64,000 nt of DNA from an uncultured Saprospiraceae bacterium (GTDB lineage: Bacteria > Bacteroidota > Bacteroidia > Chitinophagales > Saprospiraceae): NCBI GenBank assembly GCA_937951685.1, contig CALFBG010000004.1, forward strand, positions 37,135 to 101,134, read 5' to 3'. A model generated the notes under the pieces. The model saw nothing but the letters and a program-made list of their open reading frames with translations, ran no database searches and had not been told where the DNA came from. The position numbers and the translations under genes were made by a program. How positions within the stretch are numbered: position 1 is the first letter of the stretch; each line of letters starts with the position of its first letter. Shown here piece after piece: positions 58,103 through 64,000 of the stretch.

Positions 58103-58548
58103 CGATGAGAGGATTTTAACGTTAGAAGTTGTTCGTCGTATGCTTTAGGAAAAACTAATTTAAGTACTTTCCCTTGATCAGCATACGTACATTGGACTTC
58201 TTTGTTTTGATTGAAGGTAATCGTTTACGAACCGGATCTTCAGGTCTTAGACTTCTTTATTTTCAAAACATTCCCAAATTATAGTTTTTTTTAATCTTTG
58301 TTGTAAGAACTTCTTTAAAATTTCATTATTTGCGGGGAACGGGCGAATATTGGTTCTGAGCTAAGAAATATTGTACAACGGAAAGCCCAATCTTCACTTT
58401 TCCTTGGGCTTTAGCTTTCCACAAAAAATCTACAAAAAGAAGGAAGGATTTGGCCATACCAAACCTTCCTTCCAGTTTAAAAAAACGTCGAAAAACTCAA
58501 ATCTGTCTCTTTCTTAAGCTTAAATGCGGTGCTTACCTTAGCTTGTAT
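58103..58548. other. Intergenic region with terminator (446 bp)
   Basis: This region sits between two minus-strand genes. It holds the terminator at 58433-58473 and a second perfect 9-bp inverted repeat, AAAGCCCAA/TTGGGCTTT (58382-58390 and 58404-58412), without a T-run. The remainder (58103-58370) should contain the promoter for the TMTC-like gene; no clear consensus is visible. Confidence 0.5.
58433..58473 (-). terminator. Intrinsic terminator after the SH3-domain gene
   Basis: GAAGGAAGGATTTGG (58439-58453) pairs with CCAAACCTTCCTTC (58459-58472), leaving a five-base loop and one irregular position. On the minus strand the stem is followed by a T-run (complement of 58434-58438). It lies about 75 bp beyond the stop codon of the SH3-domain gene. 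Confidence 0.9.
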
Positions 58549-59523
58549 TTAGCAACAATAACCACTAAAGTATGCCGCTACGGGATGCACCAAAGCCCCC
58601 GGTTTAGCTTTAGAACTAAGGTATAAAATCGTTTGGGATACTTCTTCTCCGTAATGAATGATGTAGTCCATTTTGCCATCACCATCGAGGTCGCCGTACC
58701 AATCAATTCCGCTGGGATAGTAAAAGCTGCTATCTTCGGGATTGAGCAACTGCCGCGCGCCCATTTCATCTTTGACGATCAAGCTAAATCCCCATTCGTT
58801 TTCTCCTTTGGGTTGCACAATTGCTAGCCCCGCAGCCTCTAGTAATTCAACATTAGCAACACCTTCGCCATCAAAAAATTGTTGGCTATAATCTACGTGC
58901 GTAGCATTTTTTAGCACCCGTTGAGGAAGAGGATTTTCCGCACCGATAAGGTAAACCGAAGCTTGATCCAGATTCGTCGCGATTCCTAGAAAAACGCCCA
59001 ATTCCGTTTCTTCGGCGAAAAAACTCAATTTCACTTCTCGCAAGACCGAGCGATTGCCTTCTTCGTACAATCCGTACCAGTACCAATCTTTATTATAACG
59101 AACATTATCGTAGCAATCCGACCCTTCAAAAAGCAAAATATATTCTTCGTTTAAACCATCTTCCTGTTCGGAAAGCTCGTAAAAAAGGTAGCTACTAAAG
59201 ACGTAACCTTCCAAGTTTTTATACCTTGCCTTTACCCAATATCCAGCTAGATTGGCTTCGTAAGCCTCGCCCGTTTCGTAACGAACCGTGTACGCACTTG
59301 AGAGCGTATCTTTACCGTAGGCTAAATCATCTACAATTTCTAGATTAGCCGAGAAAGGCACGTAGCCAACGATACTTGCCGTGAGCGAGGGTGCATTTCG
59401 CATATTCAATCCAGAAGTAGCGATCACAACATTCCGATCCAAATCTACTAAAGTTTCTTCCATTTGTGCCGTAGCAAAGATGCTACTCAGCACCATTGTT
59501 AACATTAGGATACTCGTTTTCAT
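58549..59523 (-). CDS. Secreted SH3-domain protein
   Basis: From the ATG at 59523 the protein is 324 residues and starts with a good signal peptide (MKTSILMLTMVLSSIFATAQ). An upstream in-frame ATG at 59571 would bury this signal behind 16 polar residues, so I prefer the later one. Residues ~25-110 form a bacterial SH3-like domain (TSGLNMRNAPSLTASIVGYV). The middle part is unassigned. Near the C-terminus there is a calcium-loop-like segment (YGDLDGDGKMDYIIHYG), as in FG-GAP-like or dockerin-like loops. It probably binds cell wall or surface sugars in the periplasm or outside the cell; its function is unknown. It is followed by a strong terminator. Confidence 0.82.
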   Translation of the reverse strand: MKTSILMLTMVLSSIFATAQMEETLVDLDRNVVIATSGLNMRNAPSLTASIVGYVPFSANLEIVDDLAYGKDTLSSAYTVRYETGEAYEANLAGYWVKARYKNLEGYVFSSYLFYELSEQEDGLNEEYILLFEGSDCYDNVRYNKDWYWYGLYEEGNRSVLREVKLSFFAEETELGVFLGIATNLDQASVYLIGAENPLPQRVLKNATHVDYSQQFFDGEGVANVELLEAAGLAIVQPKGENEWGFSLIVKDEMGARQLLNPEDSSFYYPSGIDWYGDLDGDGKMDYIIHYGEEVSQTILYLSSKAKPGALVHPVAAYFSGYCC

Positions 59524-59959
59524 ATTTAATTTATTTTTCCGTTGATTAAATAACATTTGTTGCTTGTTCATCAGTTTTTATTATTTGATTCGAAGACAAG
59601 ATGCGGCGGTTTCGGCAAGATTGCGCAGCAAACGAGTAAGCGAAGCGCTTGGTCGATTATTCGTAGTTGGTGCTGGAGGATGCGAAAAGAGAGCAAACAA
59701 GCAAAAAGTGCAATTTCTGACGTTTTTTTTAACTGATGTGAGCCAATGGAGCCTTAAAGCGGGGACTGATTGCCCATAATGGTAATAAATACGATTCCCT
59801 AATATTTAAACTAGAACGAAGCCATCTGCGATTAATTTTCATTTGCAGACATGCATATATTTTAAATATATTTTGGATTTAATGTTTGTAAAGGTTAAAT
59901 TAAAGCAGGATTTACCCTAAAGTTGATTTAAAATAACTTCATTCTTAAGACCACAAAGA
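59524..59959. promoter_or_regulatory. Divergent intergenic region (436 bp)
   Basis: This region lies between the SH3-domain gene (minus) and the eCIS-like cargo gene (plus). Positions 59590-59700 are richer in GC than the surrounding intergenic DNA and carry a 71-codon frame without recognisable features, perhaps a decayed remnant. 59790-59950 is AT-rich and probably contains the plus-strand promoter; CAAAGA directly before the ATG at 59960 is not a strong ribosome site. Confidence 0.4.
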
Positions 59960-61705
59960 ATGCAATATCACCCCAAAAAAAAAGAAAAGCCTGCTGACAA
60001 AGCGGATGCCCAAAAACGAAGGGCTAACGTTCCGACTCAGCGCTTTGAAGACAAGCGCTCCGTAGCAACTGCGCAAAAGCAACTGAATGCAATGGCCAAC
60101 AATAGTTTGCGAGTCAATCAGTTGAAAGCGTATCAGCAGCAAGCGAATGCGATTCCTTCTGCTAAAAGCTCCGATAAAAAAACCATTCAGGCAAAATTTA
60201 CTTCGTCCACTGCAAATAATACCATTGTTCAACGAATCGGTGATGACGATAAAGACCCGCCTAAGAAAAAAGACACTGCCGTTGGAACCCAAGTGCTCAA
60301 ACAAGTAGGAACGACAGGATTTGTAGAAAAGACCGGAACGGCGATCGCTTCCGCCGTAGATAGTTCTTTAACCACACACCCTACTCCGGTGGTTAATCAT
60401 TTGAACCAAGGTGGTACTGGAGCTGCAATCGTTGGAGATGTTGGCGGTTTAGTTACGGGAGGTCTTCAGATCCACAGTGGTGCCACAGGTACTCATCTAT
60501 CCAAACAAGAACGAGCGAAAACACTTACGACCGGAGCACTCTCCACAACCGCTACTGCGGCGAAAACAGGATTGGATGCGGCACATCTCATTACGCATGT
60601 ATCTGCACTTGCGCCGCCCGCAGCATTACTAGGAGCAGTGACGGGAGGAGTTGAAGCCATAAAAGGTGGAGTTGACGCGCATTCTGCAACGAAGCTCAAA
60701 CAAAGCTTGCAAGCCACCTCTAATACAACGAAAACTTCGCTAGGAAAAGGTACACTGAGTACTTTGGAAATAGGTGCTGCCGAGAAACAAAGAGAAGCAA
60801 TTATTGGAGCTACTTTAGGTGGTGGAAAGTTAGTCACTGGCGCCTTGCTGGCAGCACTAGGTTTTGCTCATGCTGGACCGATTGGTATTGCGGTGAGTGC
60901 CGCAATTTTAGGTGCGCTGGGGGTAGGTGCGCTTGGAAAGTTTGCTAAGCAGCGGTACGATCAGAAAAAATTGGGGATGGCCCTCGTTGAAAAAGAATAC
61001 CATGCCCTCGCTCAGAGACGTCAAGTCTGGCAATTGCGAATCAATCATCTGGAATCCACGCTGGAGGCTGCGACGAACACCTTATCTGCAACGAGATTGG
61101 CTTTTCAAGGCATTGATAGAAGAATTCAAGTTACGGGAGCGATTGGTGATAAAGATGTTCTTGCCTTATTGGAGGCACAGCGAGCTAAACTGCGCAGCCG
61201 TGTGCAAATTGCAGAGCAGGATTATACGGAAATATATGACGCGCGATACGCGCTTTATGCTGCGGAGCCAAAGATTGATCCTCGCTACGACAGAACGCGA
61301 ATCAAAGGACATTTTCGGGGCTATGGAGATGTATTTAGAGAAGAGCTGAGTGACAAAGCTTTATACGCTGCGGTTGCTCTTCACGGGCTTATTCAAAAAG
61401 CTTGGAAATTTCAACTAAACCATTTAAGATTTGAAATTTCGCGTTGTGATTATAAAATGGGACGGCGTGGTATTACACCACCACAGTTGCATGCTTTGCA
61501 AACTAGAAAAGCAGCTTTGAACATCAATCTGCTGCATGGGAAAGGGGAGTTGACGGGCGTGGAGGTTGGTCCAGCAATTCACGTAGAAGTTTTGAAAATC
61601 ATGAAAAATTTGGGAGTTCGTTATGACCGTGCGAAAGGGCAACCTTCCGTGGCGGATTTGCACAAGGTGATTAATAAGAATTTAGCTTCTTATAAATCGG
61701 GGTAG
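59960..61705 (+). CDS. Putative eCIS-type cargo/effector protein, function unknown
   Basis: This protein has 581 residues. The first ~95 residues are polar and low in structure, with a repeat-like segment AMANNSLRVNQLKAYQQQAN and a short IVQRIGDDD motif. This pattern is common at the N-termini of Bacteroidota proteins associated with extracellular contractile injection systems (often with DUF4157). Here no DUF4157 HExxH is seen. Residues ~130-290 are Gly/Ala/Thr-rich. Residues ~290-330 form a Gly/Ala-rich hydrophobic hairpin-like stretch (LVTGALLAALGFAHAGPIGI, then AAILGALGVGAL) that could insert into membranes. The C-terminal ~250 residues are helical and basic. It has no signal peptide. No structural eCIS genes are in the window, so this is an orphan or distant cargo (inference). 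Confidence 0.7.
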   Translation: MQYHPKKKEKPADKADAQKRRANVPTQRFEDKRSVATAQKQLNAMANNSLRVNQLKAYQQQANAIPSAKSSDKKTIQAKFTSSTANNTIVQRIGDDDKDPPKKKDTAVGTQVLKQVGTTGFVEKTGTAIASAVDSSLTTHPTPVVNHLNQGGTGAAIVGDVGGLVTGGLQIHSGATGTHLSKQERAKTLTTGALSTTATAAKTGLDAAHLITHVSALAPPAALLGAVTGGVEAIKGGVDAHSATKLKQSLQATSNTTKTSLGKGTLSTLEIGAAEKQREAIIGATLGGGKLVTGALLAALGFAHAGPIGIAVSAAILGALGVGALGKFAKQRYDQKKLGMALVEKEYHALAQRRQVWQLRINHLESTLEAATNTLSATRLAFQGIDRRIQVTGAIGDKDVLALLEAQRAKLRSRVQIAEQDYTEIYDARYALYAAEPKIDPRYDRTRIKGHFRGYGDVFREELSDKALYAAVALHGLIQKAWKFQLNHLRFEISRCDYKMGRRGITPPQLHALQTRKAALNINLLHGKGELTGVEVGPAIHVEVLKIMKNLGVRYDRAKGQPSVADLHKVINKNLASYKSG

Positions 61706-61977
61706 TATTTTTATACTTAGATTAATTTAAGACAACACCCTTGTCAGCGATGAAACTAAACCCCTATTTACGTTTTTCTGATTTTCGGAATGGACGATCT
61801 CTTCTATACAAAGTAGAACACCATTGAATGGAAAATTAACTCACTTGTTAATTGGCTATCACATTCCTTTGCTTGGTGAATACCAAGCTACAATTGTTTC
61901 ATTTCAAAAACGGAAAAGCGTACTTCAAAATGAAATACACTTCTCCATGATTACTTTAAATGCTTTGTAATATAAAT
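61706..61977. other. Convergent intergenic region with hairpin
   Basis: The region between two converging genes holds a perfect 7-bp stem GCTTGGT-GAAT-ACCAAGC (61871-61888). It also has a longer-range repeat pair TTTCATTT/AAATGAAA (~61898 and ~61929). Neither has a strong T-run, so a terminator is possible but not clear. Confidence 0.4.
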
Positions 61978-62793
61978 TTAGAATCCCATTAGTAGTCTAG
62001 CTTGTACATAAGAACGAGAAAGTCCTGTGAATCTAGTTTTACCAAGAATCAATTCTGTATTAAAAGCACCTGCTGGTCCACTATATTTTGCACGCATATT
62101 ACAGCCCCAGTTATTAAGGTGCCAATTGATGTACCAATTATCAGACTTTACTTTTTTGTAAAGATTACCACCGAAATTGAAGACCCAATCACAACCAGAC
62201 CACCAAGGCTTGCTAGAGTGTGTCCCATCGTAAGACCAATTAGACCCTTTATAACCTGCACCAGCACAAATGACATGTGGGAAAGCATTATTTCTATTAC
62301 AGGCTCTTAGTTCTACTACTTCCGAATCATCTTGTTCCATCGCGATAAAACTAATTTTTTCCATTTCTGTCTCATACAATTTTTCGTATTGAGCGGCGTC
62401 GATTTGATTTGAGTTGAGCCCAAATTGCTCCATAGACTTTGCTTCTAAGTTGTTGAAAAAGGTGGTAAAATGCTCTTGATTTGACTTGAAGAATCTCATG
62501 CCTTCTGTATCATTTTCTTCTTCCGCTTGCTGAATAGCCTTCACAATGATTAACTGATGTGCTTTAATTAATTCCGTTGCATCTAATTGTTGATAAACGC
62601 TTCGGATTTCTTCCGACGTATTCGTATTGTCTTCCAAAGCAGCTAAATAGCGCTGAGCATTGACGACTTGTTGTGTTTGCTCAACCGTTGTTGGAAGGTT
62701 TTCAATTTCATCTTTACTACAAGAAGTGAATACAATAGCGCCCATAAAAAAGAGGGCAAAAGGTAATAAGAAAATTGACTTAAATTTTTTCAT
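61978..62793 (-). CDS. Lipoprotein with Cys/Trp-rich C-terminal domain, function unknown
   Basis: This protein has 271 residues. A lipoprotein signal ends IVFTSC-SK (Cys ~25). Residues ~30-165 are helical and polar, with many Glu and Gln, resembling a spacer. From ~165 the composition changes sharply. Four cysteines (RACNRNN, HVICAGAG, WSGCDWV, NWGCNMR) and many Trp, Tyr and Gly residues suggest a small disulphide-stabilised extracellular beta domain. I do not recognise the family. It probably sits on the outer membrane. The gene is separated from its neighbours by 272 and 427 bp. Confidence 0.75.
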   Translation of the reverse strand: MKKFKSIFLLPFALFFMGAIVFTSCSKDEIENLPTTVEQTQQVVNAQRYLAALEDNTNTSEEIRSVYQQLDATELIKAHQLIIVKAIQQAEEENDTEGMRFFKSNQEHFTTFFNNLEAKSMEQFGLNSNQIDAAQYEKLYETEMEKISFIAMEQDDSEVVELRACNRNNAFPHVICAGAGYKGSNWSYDGTHSSKPWWSGCDWVFNFGGNLYKKVKSDNWYINWHLNNWGCNMRAKYSGPAGAFNTELILGKTRFTGLSRSYVQARLLMGF

Positions 62794-63220
62794 GATAATA
62801 ATTTATACTGTAGATTAAAAAATAAAAAGAACGATGCGCATCATTTGTAATCATAAATGTAAGGCGAAGGTCTGCCTTAAGAAATTACAATTTTGAGCAT
62901 TTTTTTTAATCCAAAAATGACGTATAACTTATCTTTATCTTTTTTGACCTTTAAATAATTTAACTTCTTAGTTGTATTTTTTTAAAAAAAATATAGGTTT
63001 TGATTACAAATTGCTGAGAAAATATTTTCCTACCCATTGATTAATATTTTCATGACCTGAAACTGTTTTACCCCCTGATGACTATTGTTGTTTTTTTTCT
63101 GCGGCTCTCAATGGGCTTTGTTTTTTCTGGTCAGTATATTGCTTTATTTCTGCTCTTGCTTTATGCTCATTTTTCACAGCATTTCCAATATCAGAACCTG
63201 CAATATTATAACCTCGGGAT
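62794..63220. other. AT-rich intergenic region (427 bp)
   Basis: This is upstream DNA of the Cys/Trp-rich lipoprotein gene. It contains long A and T runs and no recognisable element. A 67-codon plus-strand frame (63078-63281) has a hydrophobic start but overlaps the 3' end of the next gene and is probably chance. Confidence 0.4.
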
Positions 63221-63676
63221 TCATTCTTTAAAAAAGAAAGCTACTTTCGACGTTGGACTAATTGGCTCACGAGAATTATAATCTGGTATTATAAAAGCTG
63301 CATTCCAACCAGAAGCTAAGGGTATATACCATGCATATCCTATCCTGAGTTCAGCTTTTTTTTGCAGTAACTTTTCTACGGCTTTAAGCGTCATCCCCAA
63401 GCTTATGTTTTCCTTCGTCTTAAACCTTTTATCTTTAGTACTAATATATACAATCCTTTCATCATCAACACCAATCTTATATGTAATCTTATCTATTACT
63501 ATTTTGTACTCTGGCACTAAACCCAACTTGCTACTTAATACATATTTCAATTCACTATCTCTAAGATCATCAGAGGACACTGAATCCCCTATCTCTAAAG
63601 TTTTTAATTGACTAGATACTTTACATGTCACTAAACACGTAAACCCTATTATAAACAATATTATATTTACTTTCAT
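63221..63676 (-). CDS. Small secreted or lipoprotein, function unknown
   Basis: This protein has 151 residues with a short hydrophobic signal (IILFIIGFTCLVTC) containing two Cys; Cys18 could be the lipidation site. The mature part is a mixed alpha/beta sequence with ISLGMTLKAVEKLLQKK, a pattern seen in small secreted Bacteroidota proteins of unknown role. It follows the Rhs-like gene end on the same strand, and genes directly after rhs often encode immunity proteins. That link is speculation here. Confidence 0.65.
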   Translation of the reverse strand: MKVNIILFIIGFTCLVTCKVSSQLKTLEIGDSVSSDDLRDSELKYVLSSKLGLVPEYKIVIDKITYKIGVDDERIVYISTKDKRFKTKENISLGMTLKAVEKLLQKKAELRIGYAWYIPLASGWNAAFIIPDYNSREPISPTSKVAFFFKE

Positions 63677-63710
63677 TTTTTAGTTAATCAATTTATAAGG
63701 TTTTACTACA

Positions 63711-63863
63711 TTAATTAAATCCAATTCCATTTCCTGTATCTCCTCCTTGTCCAACGTTAACATTATCTTTAGGTGTATCTACAATTTTGATCTCTGTTGC
63801 ATACTCTTTTCTATAAATAGTAGGTGTAGTCTTTTTCGTATCCCAAGCTTCCTTAATATTCAT
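63711..63863 (-). pseudogene. Short frame (50 codons), possible displaced tail of the Rhs-like gene
   Basis: The ATG at 63861-63863 overlaps the stop of the Rhs-like frame, in a different frame. It encodes a polar 50-residue peptide rich in Lys, Thr and Asp ending in GGDTGNGIGFN. It has no signal or domain. The overlap and composition suggest that it may be the original continuation of the Rhs protein after a frameshift; a genuine small overlapping gene is the alternative. Confidence 0.35.
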
Positions 63864-64000
63864 CTGTAAAAATGTTTACAATATCTCCTTTAGACCTTTT
63901 TCCTGATTCATGTCCAACAGGAACTGAACTACTTTTCGTTTCTTTTACCACTTTTCCATTAATATCTTTTTGAATTCTGCCATCTGGATCAATAAATCGA
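63853..64000 (-). CDS. Rhs/YD-repeat family protein, C-terminal end (5' part outside window)
   Basis: The frame is open to the right edge and ends at a TAA (63853-63855). The visible ~49 residues start RFIDPDGRIQKDINGKVV, which matches the conserved end of the Rhs core (RYRFIDPDG). The tail after it is short and has no recognisable toxin domain. Rhs proteins are large secreted or surface proteins with variable C-terminal ends. The early stop directly before another polar frame hints at a frameshift. Confidence 0.6.
   Translation of the reverse strand, partial: RFIDPDGRIQKDINGKVVKETKSSSVPVGHESGKRSKGDIVNIFTDEY

Noticed and set aside
58382..58412. Second hairpin AAAGCCCAA/TTGGGCTTT as a terminator
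   Set aside because: The stem is perfect, but no T-run follows on either strand; the strong terminator is at 58433-58473.
59564..59779. 71-codon plus-strand frame in a GC-richer intergenic patch
   Set aside because: It starts within the 5' region of the divergent gene, has no domain or signal, and is mostly basic residues; at most a decayed remnant.
63078..63281. 67-codon plus-strand frame with hydrophobic N-terminus
   Set aside because: It overlaps the 3' end of the secreted-protein gene on the opposite strand and lies in AT-rich DNA where hydrophobic frames arise by chance.

Overview
This window appears to come from a member of the Bacteroidota. The reasons are a low GC content, short lipoprotein signals ending in S-C-x-K, AT-rich leaders without a clear Shine-Dalgarno sequence, and paralogous cyclophilin lipoproteins. 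A polyphosphate glucokinase-like ROK kinase, a NagZ/beta-lactamase fusion, an eCIS-like cargo protein and an Rhs end fit the same picture. A marine Saprospiria/Chitinophagia-type bacterium is my guess, not a demonstration. No rRNA, tRNA, CRISPR array or insertion sequence was recognised.

Positions 1-46,327, all on the minus strand, hold a large nonribosomal peptide synthetase (NRPS) cluster. Transcription runs from high to low coordinates. The order is a LuxR-type regulator, a CmlA-type diiron beta-hydroxylase, an HpgT-like aminotransferase, an HPPD/hydroxymandelate-synthase-like dioxygenase and an S51-like protein. A 9,239-residue, seven-module NRPS follows, then a second NRPS that runs off the left edge after three complete modules and the start of a fourth. 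NRPS1 reads C-A-PCP-E / C-A-PCP-E / C-A(MT)-PCP / C-A-PCP / C-A-PCP / C-A-PCP-E / C-A-PCP. NRPS2 begins with a TubC-type docking domain and continues C-A-PCP three times, then C-A. Reading ten-residue specificity codes by eye gives D-X1, D-X2, X3 (with an embedded FkbM-type methyltransferase), Ala, Gly, D-Asn, beta-Ala (NRPS1), then Leu, an aromatic-like residue, X and at least one more (NRPS2). X1-X3 and the third NRPS2 residue are loaded by a divergent A-domain subfamily whose code I cannot assign. The product is therefore at least an 11-residue peptide, perhaps N-acylated. The tailoring genes suggest beta-hydroxylation, O-methylation and an arylglycine-like or other keto-acid-derived residue. 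No thioesterase lies inside the window.

Positions 46,943-48,496 carry a small pentapeptide-repeat protein and a lipoprotein related to M48 peptidases that has lost its zinc site. Positions 48,652-59,571 are mostly housekeeping on the minus strand. They encode a polyphosphate glucokinase-like kinase, two cyclophilin lipoproteins (one with a PKD domain), a small conserved protein, a LolC/FtsX-type permease, a GH3/beta-lactamase fusion, a TMTC-like membrane TPR protein and an SH3-domain secreted protein with a clear terminator. Positions 59,960-64,000 are accessory. They hold a plus-strand protein with an N-terminus like eCIS cargo, a Cys/Trp-rich lipoprotein, a small secreted protein, and the 3' end of an Rhs-family gene with a possible frameshift.
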